A stretch of DNA of 64,000 bases from JAJDGF01 sp031549325 (GTDB lineage: Bacteria > Bacillota > Clostridia > Christensenellales > Aristaeellaceae). Shown in pieces: positions 8,422 to 17,599 of the stretch; positions within the stretch are counted from its first letter, which is position 1; each line of letters starts with the position of its first letter. Under the pieces are notes generated by a model. It worked only from the letters and a program-made list of their open reading frames with translations. It did no database searches and was not told where the DNA came from. Location of the stretch: contig JAVBQA010000037.1 of NCBI GenBank assembly GCA_031549325.1, positions 1 through 64,000 of the forward strand, in the 5' to 3' direction. The position numbers and the translations under genes are program-made.

Positions 8422-8450
8422 TTGACAGCCCGGGCAACCTGTGGTATAAT
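8422..8450 (+). promoter_or_regulatory. Sigma-A promoter of the T-box operon
   Basis: TTGACA (8422-8427), a 17-base spacer and TATAAT (8445-8450), with TGG immediately before the -10 (extended -10). This is a consensus promoter placing transcription start near 8457. Confidence 0.9.
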
Positions 8451-8456
8451 CGCTGT

Positions 8457-8705
8457 TAATCAGCGATGATGGGAACAAGTAGCGGCTTCGCGGCCCTTCA
8501 GAGAGCCCCCGGTTGGTGGGAGGGGGCGGGCGCGCAGGCAGTGCGAATACATCCCGGAGCGGGTGGGGCGAAGGTTGGCAGTAGCCCCGTCCGGTTTGCG
8601 CCCGTTACAGCGCCCCAAGGCCGCGAGGGATGATGGTCCCCCGAGGCAAAACGGAAGTGGTACCGCGCTACAGGCGCCTTCCCCGCGTTGGGGAGGGCGT
8701 TTTTT
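8457..8705 (+). ncRNA. T-box leader RNA, probable tyrosine specifier
   Basis: This is the untranslated leader of the aminotransferase-tyrS operon. It has the stem I landmarks AGAGAG then GGTTGGTGGGA (about 8501-8522), then GCGAATACATCC with TAC at 8548-8550 in the specifier position after GAA. The T-box proper, GGAAGTGGTACCGCG (8653-8667), carries TGGT at 8658-8661, which can pair with an ACCA tRNA end. It overlaps the competing terminator at 8675-8705. By T-box logic, uncharged tRNA-Tyr would stabilise the antiterminator and switch the operon on. The Tyr assignment rests on the TAC and on tyrS lying downstream. Confidence 0.88.
8675..8705 (+). terminator. T-box-controlled terminator
   Basis: The stem CGCCTTCCCC / GGGGAGGGCG with loop GCGTT is followed by a run of T. 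It is the terminator form that competes with the T-box antiterminator. Confidence 0.88.
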
Positions 8706-8724
8706 GATTTAAGGAGGCAAACCC

Positions 8725-9915
8725 ATGCAGTTTTCCGAATCCCTGCTGTCTCAAACCATGACCCCGCTGACCGGCAGCGCCATCCGCGCGATTTTTCATC
8801 TGCTGGGCAAGCCCGGCATGATCAGCTTCGCGGGTGGCAACCCGGCCATGTCGGCGCTGGAGCCGGATGTGATCGCCCAACTCGCGCACCAGGTGCTGGA
8901 CAGCTTCGGCGCGAATCTGCTGCAGTACGGCGCGACGGAGGGGCTGCCCGCGCTGCGCGAGCAGATCGTCGAGTTCGTCAAATCTGCATCCATCGAAACG
9001 GAGGCCGCCCGCGTGCTGCCCACCCAGGGCAGCCAGCAGGCGCTGGATCTGCTGCTGAAGGTGCTGGTCAACCCGGGCGACGTGGTGCTGTGCGAAAGCC
9101 CCACGTTCCTTGGCGCGATTCAGGGCATGCGCACCTATGGCGCGAAGGTGGTCGGCCTGCCGATGGACGAGCAAGGCGTGATGGTGGACGCGGTGGAGCA
9201 GGCGATCATTCAGCACAAACCCAAGCTGATCTACCTGATCCCCACATTCCAAAACCCGTCCGGAAAGACGCTGCCGCTGGAGCGCCGCGCGGCGCTGGCC
9301 GCGCTGGCGTGCAAATACGGGGTGATCCTCGCCGAGGACGACCCTTACCGCGACCTGCGTTACGAGGGAACGCCGCTGCCGTCCATCAAGTCGTTTGATG
9401 AAGAGGGTTGGGTGGTGTACATGGGGAGCTTCAGCAAGCTGATCTCACCTGGGCTGCGGGTGGGCTACGCCATCGTGGACTTCCCGGCGTTGCTGCGCAA
9501 AATGACCATCGCCAAGCAGTCGGTAGACGTGCACAGCCCGCTGCTCAGCCAGGCCATCGTCAGCCTGTACCTGTCCGAGGGGCGGATGCCGGAGCATCTT
9601 GCGCGGATCACGAAAAACTACAAGGCGCAGCTTGGCCGGATGATCGATGGGTTTGCTCACTGGCCCCGGGGTGTGCGGTACACAAGGCCCGAGGGCGGCC
9701 TGTTTGTGTGGGCGGAGCTGCCCGAGGGCATGAACACGGTGGAACTGCTGACCGAGGCCACCGAGCGCGGCGTGGCCTATGTGCCGGGCACGCACTTCTT
9801 CGCCGAGGGCGGGCGCCTGAACACGCTGCGGCTGAACTTCTCCAATTCCGAGCTTCCGCAGATCGAAACGGGGATGAAGGCGCTCGGGCAGCTGATCGGG
9901 GAGAAAAAGGCGTAG
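8725..9915 (+). CDS. PLP-dependent aminotransferase, fold type I
   Basis: The ATG at 8725 has AAGGAGG eight bases upstream. The 396-residue product is of class I/II aminotransferase length. Visible motifs are the cofactor-site QGSQQALDLL (about residues 110-119), NPSG, the AEDDPYRDLRY loop and the PLP-lysine segment GSFSKLISPGLRVGY. The pattern is that of the MocR-catalytic/LysN/ARO8 group, which transaminates 2-aminoadipate, branched or aromatic amino acids. A tyrosine T-box upstream and tyrS downstream favour an aromatic (tyrosine/phenylalanine) role. This is inference from context; the substrate cannot be read from the sequence. Confidence 0.88.
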   Translation: MQFSESLLSQTMTPLTGSAIRAIFHLLGKPGMISFAGGNPAMSALEPDVIAQLAHQVLDSFGANLLQYGATEGLPALREQIVEFVKSASIETEAARVLPTQGSQQALDLLLKVLVNPGDVVLCESPTFLGAIQGMRTYGAKVVGLPMDEQGVMVDAVEQAIIQHKPKLIYLIPTFQNPSGKTLPLERRAALAALACKYGVILAEDDPYRDLRYEGTPLPSIKSFDEEGWVVYMGSFSKLISPGLRVGYAIVDFPALLRKMTIAKQSVDVHSPLLSQAIVSLYLSEGRMPEHLARITKNYKAQLGRMIDGFAHWPRGVRYTRPEGGLFVWAELPEGMNTVELLTEATERGVAYVPGTHFFAEGGRLNTLRLNFSNSELPQIETGMKALGQLIGEKKA

Positions 9916-10065
9916 GGGCGAGACTCCTAAGAAACACAACTCAAGGGACAGAATCCCTGAGCATTTCCATCGTCAAGTATATTCTGGTGATTTTTAAGAC
10001 GGGTTCAGAGACAATGACTCTGGCGAAGTGCGGGGCAGAGCTCCGAGAGAAAGGAAGCAATCGAG

Positions 10066-11297
10066 ATGAGCAACGCAATGGACATCCTGCGCGAGCGTGG
10101 GTTTTTGGCGCAGGCGACGTTTGAGGATGAGCTTTACAAGGCGCTTTCGGAAGGCCCGGTTACGTTTTACAATGGGTTCGATCCGACGGCGGACAGCCTT
10201 CACATCGGGCATTTCATCCCGGTGATGGCCATGGCGCACCTGCAGCGCGCGGGTCATAAGCCGATCGCACTGATGGGCGGCGGCACGGCGATGGTGGGGG
10301 ATCCGAGCGGCAAGACGGATCTGAGGAAGATGCTGACGCGCGAGCAGATCGCGGAAAACGTGCGGGGCATCAAACAGCAGATGGCGCGGTTTTTGGACTT
10401 CGACGAGAAAAAAGACAACGCCGCCGTGATCGTGAACAACGCCGACTGGCTGCTGGATCTGAACTATGTGGATTTCATCCGCGACATCGGCGCGCTGTTT
10501 TCTGTGAACCGCATGCTGACGGCCGACTGCTACAAACAGCGGCTCGAGCGCGGGCTGACATTCCTGGAATTCAATTACATGCTGATGCAGAGCTACGACT
10601 TTCTGCACTTGTTCCACTCCTTGGGCTGCACGCTGCAGACCGGCGGCGACGACCAGTGGAGCAACATGCTGTCTGGCGCGGACCTGATCAGAAGGAAAGA
10701 GCAGAAGCCCGCGTTTGCGCTGACGTTCAAGCTGCTCTTGACCAGCACAGGCGCCAAGATGGGCAAGACCGAGAAGGGCGCGCTATGGCTGGATCCGAGG
10801 CGCACCAGCCCCTACGAGTTCTATCAGTACTTCCGGAATGTGGACGACGCGGACGTCGAGAAGTGCCTGGGGCTGCTGACCTTCCTGCCGATGGACGAGG
10901 TGAAGCGGCTGGGGGCTCTAAAGGACAGCCAGATCAACCAGGCGAAAACCGTGCTGGCGTACGAGGTGACCAAGCTGATCCACGGCGGAGCCGAGGCCGA
11001 CGCCGCCAAAGCCGCCGCCGAGGCGCTGTTTAGCGGGGCGGGCGTGGTTGGCTCGACGCCCACCACAGGGATCACCAGGGAACAGCTGGCCGAGGACAGC
11101 CGCCTGGTGAACTTGGTCGCGCTGTCGGGCCTTTGCAAGTCCAAGGGCGAGGCCAGAAAGACCATCGAGGCGGGCGGCATCTACATCGGGGACGACAAGA
11201 TCAGCGACGTGGACGCGCGGGTCACCGAAGCGCAGCTCTCCGGCGACGGCCTCTTGATCCGCAAGGGCAAGAAGAGCTACCACCTGCTGAAACTGCA

Positions 11298-11301
<4 letters not shown>
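10066..11301 (+). CDS. tyrS: Tyrosyl-tRNA synthetase
   Basis: This class Ic synthetase charges tRNA-Tyr. At 411 residues it has the usual length. It shows the HIGH motif (SLHIGHFIP, about residue 45), the tyrosine-pocket segment GGDDQWSNM, the KMSKS equivalent KMGKT (231-235) and a C-terminal S4 RNA-binding domain (about 345-411). The start follows GAAAGGAAG. The 150-base gap from the aminotransferase holds a small hairpin (about 9942-9962) but no second T-box, so expression probably depends on the leader at 8457. Its stop codon overlaps the start of the next gene. Confidence 0.96.
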
Positions 11302-11948
<647 letters not shown>

Positions 11949-12032
11949 TATACTGGGGACAGCTCTAATCAACGCGATGCATCTGTGGGACGACATCCCA
12001 CGGGTGCTTTGTTTATCTGAAGGGAGTTTGTC

Positions 12033-12968
12033 ATGAACAACCTGTCGTCGTCCGAATACGAAGGCATTGCCGTGCGCGTGTCCTGGCAGACGGTTCTCAT
12101 CAATGCCGGTTTGTCGGCGCTAAAGCTTCTGGCGGGCATTTTTGCCCATTCCAACGCCATGCTGTCCGACGCCGTGAATTCGCTGACCGACGTGGTCAGC
12201 ACCTTCGTGGTGATGATCGGCGTCAAGATGGCGGGCAAGAAGGAGGACGCTGGACACCCTTACGGCCACGAGCGGTTTGAGAGCGTGGCGGTGCTGCTGC
12301 TGGCGGCGATGCTGTTCGTCACCGGCGCCACCATCGGCTGGCAAGGGATTCAGAAAGTGCTTGCCATGCTGGGGCAGGGCGCGTCCAGGCAGGACATTCT
12401 GACGCCCGGCGTGCCGGCGCTGGCGGCGGCGGTGATCTCCATCGCGGTCAAGGAGGCCATGTACTGGTACACCCGCGCGGTCGCCAAGAAGATCAACTCT
12501 GACGCGCTGATGGCCGGGGCCTGGGATCACCGATCGGACGTGTTTTCATCCATCGGCAGCCTGATTGGCATCGCTGGGGCGCGCATGGGCTTTCCGGCGC
12601 TGGATCCGCTGGCCAGCATTGTGATCTGTGCGTTCATCCTGCGCACCGCCTGCGGCATTTTCTTGGGCGCCATCCACAAGATGACCGACACCGCCTGCGA
12701 CCCGGCCACGGTGGGGGAGATTGCGCGGCGGATTCAGGCGGAGGATGGCGTGCTGGGGATCGACCTGCTGCAGACGCGCAAGTTCGGCAACAAAGCGTAT
12801 GTGGATGTGGAAATCTCGGTGGACGCGGACGCCACGCTGCGGCAGGCGCACGACATTGCCGAGCGCGTGCACGGCGCGATCGAGCAAGGTGTGCCGGGCG
12901 TCAAGCACTGCATGGTGCACGTGAACCCGGCGGACGCCCATGAGGATTCCGGCGAGCCCGCAAATTAA
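12033..12968 (+). CDS. Cation diffusion facilitator, probably MntE-like manganese exporter
   Basis: The ATG at 12033 has AAGGGAG upstream. The 311-residue product is a CDF transporter: six predicted membrane helices (about 15-210) and a cytoplasmic ferredoxin-like C-terminal domain (about 215-300, ending HCMVHVNP). The transport site in helix 2 is N49-x3-D53 (DAVNSLTD) and in helix 5 D165-x3-D169 (DHRSD). Zinc CDFs usually have His or Asp at the first position, while Asn-Asp-Asp-Asp is the site described for manganese exporters such as MntE. Mn(II) efflux is therefore the best guess. HPYGHERFE, a CDF hallmark loop, is present. It has its own promoter. Confidence 0.85.
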   Translation: MNNLSSSEYEGIAVRVSWQTVLINAGLSALKLLAGIFAHSNAMLSDAVNSLTDVVSTFVVMIGVKMAGKKEDAGHPYGHERFESVAVLLLAAMLFVTGATIGWQGIQKVLAMLGQGASRQDILTPGVPALAAAVISIAVKEAMYWYTRAVAKKINSDALMAGAWDHRSDVFSSIGSLIGIAGARMGFPALDPLASIVICAFILRTACGIFLGAIHKMTDTACDPATVGEIARRIQAEDGVLGIDLLQTRKFGNKAYVDVEISVDADATLRQAHDIAERVHGAIEQGVPGVKHCMVHVNPADAHEDSGEPAN

Positions 12969-12971
12969 GGC

Positions 12972-13000
12972 TTGCCTTTCGCGAGGCAAAGAGGTATAAT
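12972..13000 (+). promoter_or_regulatory. Sigma-A-type promoter of ilvE
   Basis: TTGCCT (12972-12977), a 17-base spacer and TATAAT (12995-13000) lie before the folded leader at 13017-13094. Confidence 0.75.
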
Positions 13001-13016
13001 TTAGGGTAATTTATTC

Positions 13017-13094
13017 GTAGAGGTGTCAGATCTGCCATGGAGAGCAGATGCGCGAGGAGCGCTTCGGCGCCGCGATCCGCCCACACCCCTCTAC
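13017..13094 (+). ncRNA. Putative three-way-junction leader RNA before ilvE
   Basis: GTAGAGGTGT (13017-13026) can pair with ACACCCCTCTAC (13083-13094), leaving two C bulged. This closes a junction with two inner hairpins: ATCTGC/GCAGAT (13030-13035 with 13044-13049, loop CATGGAGA) and GCGC-TTCG-GCGC (13059-13070). The RBS AAGGAG begins five bases after the closing helix, so the fold could gate translation. I recognise no described riboswitch class; there is no T-box or terminator. Confidence 0.45.
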
Positions 13095-13115
13095 CATCGC
13101 AAGGAGTGATCCGAC

Positions 13116-14186
13116 ATGCAGGAGATCAAATTCATCCCGGCCCCGGCGCTGAAGCCGAAACCCCAGGACACAAGCAAGCTCGGGTTCGGCCGCATCTTCA
13201 CCGACTACATGTTTACCATGGATTACGACCGAGAGCACGGCTGGCACGATCCGCGCGTCGAGCCCTATCACAGTTTTCAGATTGACCCGGCCACGCTGGT
13301 GCTGCACTACGGCCAGACCGTGTTCGACGGGCTGAAGTGCTACCGAAACGCCGAGGGTGGCATCCAGCTGTTCCGTGCCGTGGACAATGTTCACCGAATG
13401 AACATTTCCGGAGAGCGGCTGTCCATCCCCGAGTACCCGGAGGACGTGGTGCTCGCGGGCCTTGAAAAGCTGCTCCTGACCGAGATGGACTGGGTGCCGT
13501 CGGCCGAGGGCACCTCGCTCTACATCCGGCCCACCATCATCGCCACCGACCCGTTCGTGGGCGTTAGGGCATCCGACACCTACACATTGTTCATCATCCT
13601 GTCGCCGGTGGGCGCTTATTACCCGAAAGGGCTGGCCCCGGTGTCGATCTTTGTCGAGGATCAGTATGTGCGCGCCGTGCGCGGCGGCCTCGGTTACGCA
13701 AAGACGGCGGCCAACTATGCCGCGTCGCTGAAGGCGGGTGAGCTGGCCAAGAAGAAGGGCTTCGACCAGGTGCTGTGGCTGGACGGCGTGGAACTGAAGT
13801 ACGTCGAAGAGGTCGGCTCCATGAACATGATGTTTGTGATCGACGATGTGCTCATCACGCCCGCGCTCAACGGCTCAATCCTGGCGGGCATCACGCGCGA
13901 CTCGATCCTGAAGCTGGCGTCCGACATGGGGATGAAGACCGAGGAGCGCCAGATCAGCATCCAGGAGGTGTTCGACGCCGCCAAAGCCGGGAAGCTGCAG
14001 GAAGCGTTTGGCACCGGCACCGCCGCCGTCGTGTCCCCCGTGGGCGAGCTTCAGTGGGCGGATCAGCGGATCACCCTCAGCGGCGGCAAGATTGGCCCGG
14101 TGGCGCAGAAGATGTACGACACGCTGCTCGGGATTCAGTATGGCCGCCTCGCGGATGACCACGGCTGGGTCACAAAGCTCGACTGA
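13116..14186 (+). CDS. ilvE: Branched-chain-amino-acid aminotransferase
   Basis: It interconverts Leu, Ile and Val with their 2-oxo acids using PLP. The 356-residue product is of the long, eukaryote-like (type II BCAT) form, with GQTVFDGLKCYR, YIRPTIIATDP, the PLP-lysine segment GGLGYAKTAANYAASL, YVEEVGSMNMMFV and GTGTAAVVSPVG. The ATG at 13116 has AAGGAGTG upstream and lies 21 bases after a folded leader. No other branched-chain biosynthesis genes are near, so it appears to be a lone gene under its own control. Confidence 0.94.
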   Translation: MQEIKFIPAPALKPKPQDTSKLGFGRIFTDYMFTMDYDREHGWHDPRVEPYHSFQIDPATLVLHYGQTVFDGLKCYRNAEGGIQLFRAVDNVHRMNISGERLSIPEYPEDVVLAGLEKLLLTEMDWVPSAEGTSLYIRPTIIATDPFVGVRASDTYTLFIILSPVGAYYPKGLAPVSIFVEDQYVRAVRGGLGYAKTAANYAASLKAGELAKKKGFDQVLWLDGVELKYVEEVGSMNMMFVIDDVLITPALNGSILAGITRDSILKLASDMGMKTEERQISIQEVFDAAKAGKLQEAFGTGTAAVVSPVGELQWADQRITLSGGKIGPVAQKMYDTLLGIQYGRLADDHGWVTKLD

Positions 14187-14301
14187 TATCAACGTCGCGG
14201 CCGATGGGGAATCGGATCCTTGGCGCAGAGGCGTGGGGGACGGGTTCGCGCGCGACGCCCTTTGGCGTCGCGGTCGGTTCGCACATCGGAGAAGAATTGC
14301 C

Positions 14302-15147
14302 ATGTTTCAGCACCGAATTCCTGATGGCGTGCAACCCACTGGGCTTGCACGCTATTTGTCGCGCGCGTGGCCGTTGGCGCCCGGGCGCGCACTTCGGGAC
14401 GCGCTGAAGAAGCGGGATGTGCGGGTGAACGGCGTGAAAGGCGGTGCGGACGCACAGGTGCGCGGCGGCGATTTGCTGACGCTGTATCTGGAGGAAGCAC
14501 AGCTGTCCGGCCCCATCCCGGTGATCCATCGGGACGGGCGGCTGCTGTGTGTGGACAAGCCGCAAGGGCTGCCGGTGGATGCCGATTCGCAGGGCATCGG
14601 CGCGGACACGGCGCTGATTCGCTGCAGGCGCATTTGCCCCGAGGCGCGGCTCGTGCACCGCTTGGACACGGACACCGGCGGCGCGCTGCTGCTGGCGCTG
14701 ACAGACGACGCCGAGAGAGAGCTGCTGCTGGCGTTTCGGGAACACCGCATCCAAAAGAAGTATCAGGCCATCGTGCGCGGCTGCCCAGACCCGCGGGAAG
14801 CCACGCTGCGCGCGTACCTGCTGAAGGACGCCGATGCGTCCAGCGTGCGCGTGCTGAGCAGGGCGGCGCCCGGTTCCAGGGAAATCATGACAGGATACAC
14901 GGTGATCGCGCCCCGCTTGCAGGCGTCCGATGAACTGGCGCTGCTCGAGGTGCGTCTATACACCGGGCGCACCCACCAGATTCGGGCGCATCTGCAGAGC
15001 ATCGGCCATCCGCTGCTGGGCGACGACAAGTATGGCGATCGGGCGCTCAACAAGCGGCTTGGGGTGTTCTGGCCCCAGCTATGGTGCGTGGAGCTTGCCT
15101 GCAACGGCCTGGTGCTGCGCGCCCAGCCGCAATTCGCATTGCACTGA
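14302..15147 (+). CDS. RluA-family pseudouridine synthase
   Basis: The ATG at 14302 follows GGAGAAG and gives 281 residues. The order is an N-terminal S4-like segment (about 1-75), then the catalytic domain with RLVHRLDTDTGGALL (catalytic Asp in HRLD-x-DT), KKYQAIV and the C-terminal TGRTHQIRAHLQSIGHPLLGD. These are the RluA-family signatures for isomerising uridine in rRNA or tRNA. The target site cannot be assigned. It precedes the HAD hydrolase by 13 bases, suggesting one transcript. Confidence 0.9.
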   Translation: MFQHRIPDGVQPTGLARYLSRAWPLAPGRALRDALKKRDVRVNGVKGGADAQVRGGDLLTLYLEEAQLSGPIPVIHRDGRLLCVDKPQGLPVDADSQGIGADTALIRCRRICPEARLVHRLDTDTGGALLLALTDDAERELLLAFREHRIQKKYQAIVRGCPDPREATLRAYLLKDADASSVRVLSRAAPGSREIMTGYTVIAPRLQASDELALLEVRLYTGRTHQIRAHLQSIGHPLLGDDKYGDRALNKRLGVFWPQLWCVELACNGLVLRAQPQFALH

Positions 15148-15160
15148 AAGGACACTCGAC

Positions 15161-15997
15161 ATGCGCATACAACTGATCGCGCTGGATCTGGACGGCACGC
15201 TGCTCAACCGCCAGCGCAGAATTTCCGACACAAACCTAAAGGCGCTGAAAGCCTGCCAGGCGCGGGGCATTCACATCGCTTTCGCCAGCGGGCGCAGCTT
15301 CGAATCGGTGGCGCGGCTGGCCGCTGAATATGGGCTTGTTGTGCCCATCATCTCGGGCAACGGCGCGCGGCTGGACGCCTCCCCGGACGGTCCGCTGCTG
15401 AGCGAGCATCCCTTTGACGACGCGCTGGCCCGGCAGGTGTTCGATCTGCTGAAGGAAAGCAAAACCTACTTCACCTGTTACGGCCATGGCACGCTGTATC
15501 AGAACAATCTGGCATACGCCCGCGACCGCTTGCGCGGCGTGAACCTGCACGACGCGTTTGTGATGCAGGCGCACCGGGCGGAGCGGGTGGTGTCCGACGA
15601 GGCGCTGACAGTCAGCGAAGGGCTGCGGGAACCGTACAAATTCGTCGCCTTCAGCGAGGACGACCGGCACCGGGAGCGGCTGAGGGCGGCGCTGCTGGAG
15701 TCCGGGCTGCGGCTAAACGTCTCGAGCTCCTGGCACGACAACCTGGAGATCATGGCCCCCGGCGCGGGGAAGGACGTGGCGCTGCGCGAGCTGGCGCAGC
15801 ACCTGGGCGTGCCGATTTCGCAGACCATGGCTTTTGGAGACAATGGCAACGACTTGCCCATGCTGCTGGCCGCCGGGGTGCCGGTCGCCATGGAGAACGC
15901 CATTGAGGATTTGAAAGCAGCGGCGCAAATCATCGCGCCGGACCACGATCTGGACGGCGTAGCCGCTGTCATCAACGAGCGCGTTTTGGAGGTGTAG
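15161..15997 (+). CDS. Cof-type HAD-superfamily hydrolase
   Basis: The ATG at 15161 has GAAAGGA upstream; the product is 278 residues. HAD motif I is ALDLDGTLLN (nucleophile and acid/base Asp), motif II is the FASGR segment, and motif IV is AFGDNGNDLPML. A large cap domain (about 85-190) places it in the Cof/YidA (IIB) subgroup of sugar-phosphate or nucleotide phosphatases. The exact substrate is not predictable. It is packed between an RluA gene and trmL (6-base gap) and is probably co-transcribed. Confidence 0.9.
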   Translation: MRIQLIALDLDGTLLNRQRRISDTNLKALKACQARGIHIAFASGRSFESVARLAAEYGLVVPIISGNGARLDASPDGPLLSEHPFDDALARQVFDLLKESKTYFTCYGHGTLYQNNLAYARDRLRGVNLHDAFVMQAHRAERVVSDEALTVSEGLREPYKFVAFSEDDRHRERLRAALLESGLRLNVSSSWHDNLEIMAPGAGKDVALRELAQHLGVPISQTMAFGDNGNDLPMLLAAGVPVAMENAIEDLKAAAQIIAPDHDLDGVAAVINERVLEV

Positions 15998-16003
15998 GCG
16001 CCC

Positions 16004-16513
16004 ATGCACATCGTGCTGCTTGAGCCGGAGATCCCGCAGAACACCGGCAACATTGCGCGCACCTGCGCCGCCACCGGGGCCGAGCTGCACCTGATCGAGC
16101 CGCTGGGGTTTGAGATTTCCGACCGCTATCTGAAGCGGGCGGGCCTGGATTACTGGCACATGATGAGCCTACATGTGTATCCGTCATGGCATGATTTTAT
16201 GGCTGTGCATCCTGACGTGCGGCTGTGGTTTTTCACCACCAAGGCGCCCCGGGATTACGCCCAGGCGGCTTATGAACCGGACGATTTTCTGGTGTTCGGC
16301 CGGGAGACGCGGGGATTGCCGGAAGATTTGCTGGCGGAAAACTACGCGCGCTGCTTGAGGATCCCCATGCGGGCCGAAGCCCGGTCGCTGAACCTGTCCA
16401 ATTCCGTGGCCGTGGCGCTGTATGAGGCGCTGCGGCAGCGGGCGTTTTTGGGATTGGCCGGGGAAGGGCAGCTGCGTCACGCGGACGCGCCCGAGTGGAA
16501 GGATTACGTGTGA
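16004..16513 (+). CDS. trmL: tRNA (cytidine/uridine-34-2'-O)-methyltransferase
   Basis: This 169-residue single-domain SPOUT methyltransferase matches the length of TrmL (YibK). Motifs are PEIPQNTGNIARTCAATG, LVFGRETRGLPE, and the knot region CLRIPMRAEARSLNLSNSVA. It methylates the wobble 2'-OH of certain leucine tRNAs with S-adenosylmethionine. The ATG at 16004 is preceded by GGAGGTGTAGGCGCCC, in which GGAGGTG overlaps the stop of the previous gene. Confidence 0.93.
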   Translation: MHIVLLEPEIPQNTGNIARTCAATGAELHLIEPLGFEISDRYLKRAGLDYWHMMSLHVYPSWHDFMAVHPDVRLWFFTTKAPRDYAQAAYEPDDFLVFGRETRGLPEDLLAENYARCLRIPMRAEARSLNLSNSVAVALYEALRQRAFLGLAGEGQLRHADAPEWKDYV

Positions 16514-16646
16514 GCCGCCCGGCGCCGTCGTTCATGGGCGGGGCGCGAAGCGCCGGAACACGCCGCCTTGCGGCTGCGCCGTCGGCTTCTGTGAAAAAAG
16601 GACACTCGCCGATTGCATCCATTTGCCTGCGTGCTGCGTCTAACAA

Positions 16647-16675
16647 TTGAAATGTGATCGCGTTTGTGCTATAAT
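16647..16675 (+). promoter_or_regulatory. Sigma-A-type promoter
   Basis: TTGAAA (16647-16652), a 17-base spacer and TATAAT (16670-16675), before the small membrane protein gene at 16699. Confidence 0.75.
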
Positions 16676-16698
16676 AATCGCTCTGGGAGGCGAGGCGA

Positions 16699-16947
16699 AT
16701 GGCCAGATATATGACCAAGCGGGAGGCGGGCAGAAAGCGCGCCTGGTTTCGTGCGCTTGGCGGACTGATGGATTTTTTCGGTTCGGTGGGCAGCTTCCTG
16801 GTCGTGCTCTTGTGCGTGGCGCTGCTGACCCAGCTGTTCGTTTGGATCCGGGGCGACCTACCCCAGACGCTGTCTTCCCTGACCGGCGCCATGGTCGATG
16901 CCATCGTGCAGCCCGAGCAGGGGCGCTCCATGCCCGCGCAGCCGTAA
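16699..16947 (+). CDS. Small single-pass membrane protein, unknown function
   Basis: The product is 82 residues. GGGAGGCGAGG lies before the ATG, and a good promoter lies immediately upstream, so it is very likely expressed. It has a basic N-terminus (MARYMTKREAGRKRAWFR), a hydrophobic helix at about 30-50 and a polar tail. Topology by the positive-inside rule is N-in. I do not recognise the family. It is followed by another promoter-like TATAAT and the first uracil-DNA glycosylase. Confidence 0.7.
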   Translation: MARYMTKREAGRKRAWFRALGGLMDFFGSVGSFLVVLLCVALLTQLFVWIRGDLPQTLSSLTGAMVDAIVQPEQGRSMPAQP

Positions 16948-17006
16948 AGCGGCTTCCGCATTATGGCGCACGTTCGTGCGTCATTTATTTTTTTGGCGCG
17001 GCGTGG

Positions 17007-17012
17007 TATAAT
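17007..17012 (+). promoter_or_regulatory. Extended -10 element before uracil-DNA glycosylase
   Basis: GTGGTATAAT gives an extended -10 (TG-N-TATAAT). No good -35 is visible. The same GTGGTATAAT string occurs before the T-box operon and mraZ. Confidence 0.55.
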
Positions 17013-17042
17013 AAATCATTGCGAACGAAAGTGGGTGCTCCC

Positions 17043-17597
17043 GTGGCGCAGGGCTGGATGGAACTGTTCGAGCGGATCGGCGCGTGCGAGGGATGTCCGC
17101 TGTGCCATGGGCGCACCCATGTAGTGCCTGGCGAAGGCAACCCGAGCGCCGATCTGATGCTGATCGGCGAGGGGCCGGGCATGGAAGAAGACCTGCAGGG
17201 CCGCCCGTTTGTGGGCGCGTCCGGCGCGCTGCTGACGGCGCTCCTGCACTCGGTGGGCATCGAGCGCACGGCTGTCTACATTGCCAACATCGTCAAGTGC
17301 CGACCCGAGGGCAACAGAACGCCCACGCCCGAGGAGGCGGCCGCCTGCATGCCCCACCTGCGCGCCCAGTTTGCGCTGGTGAAGCCGCGCCTGGTGCTGC
17401 TGCTGGGCGGCACGGCGGCCAAGTATGTCTTGTCGGATGACGTGCGCATCCGGCGGGATCATGGCCGTTGGACGGAGCGCAAGGGCGTGCTGTTCATGCC
17501 CACGTTCCATCCGTCCGCGCTGCTGCGCGACCCATCCCAGAAGCGCCTAGCCTACCAGGATTTCGAGGCGGTCAGGAGCAAACTCAAGGAGCTTTGA
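17043..17597 (+). CDS. Family 4 uracil-DNA glycosylase (Fe-S type)
   Basis: It removes uracil from DNA at the start of base-excision repair. GEGPGMEEDLQGRPFVG is the family 4 motif and HPSALLR the second active-site loop. The four cluster cysteines are all present: CEGC near the N-terminus, VKCRPEGNR, and the Cys of AAACMPHL. The start is either GTG at 17043 (184 aa; AAAGTGGG is eight bases upstream) or ATG at 17058; I chose GTG on spacing. The next gene, two bases downstream, is a related protein without the cysteines. Confidence 0.9.
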   Translation: MAQGWMELFERIGACEGCPLCHGRTHVVPGEGNPSADLMLIGEGPGMEEDLQGRPFVGASGALLTALLHSVGIERTAVYIANIVKCRPEGNRTPTPEEAAACMPHLRAQFALVKPRLVLLLGGTAAKYVLSDDVRIRRDHGRWTERKGVLFMPTFHPSALLRDPSQKRLAYQDFEAVRSKLKEL

Positions 17598-17599
17598 GC

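Noticed and set aside
9916..10065. Second T-box directly before tyrS
   Set aside because: The gap has a small hairpin but neither the GGAAGTGGTACCGCG-type T-box nor a terminator.
13017..13094. Known riboswitch or hammerhead ribozyme in the ilvE leader
   Set aside because: No CUGANGA core and no conserved core of the THF, purine, fluoride, guanidine or ZTP classes was seen.
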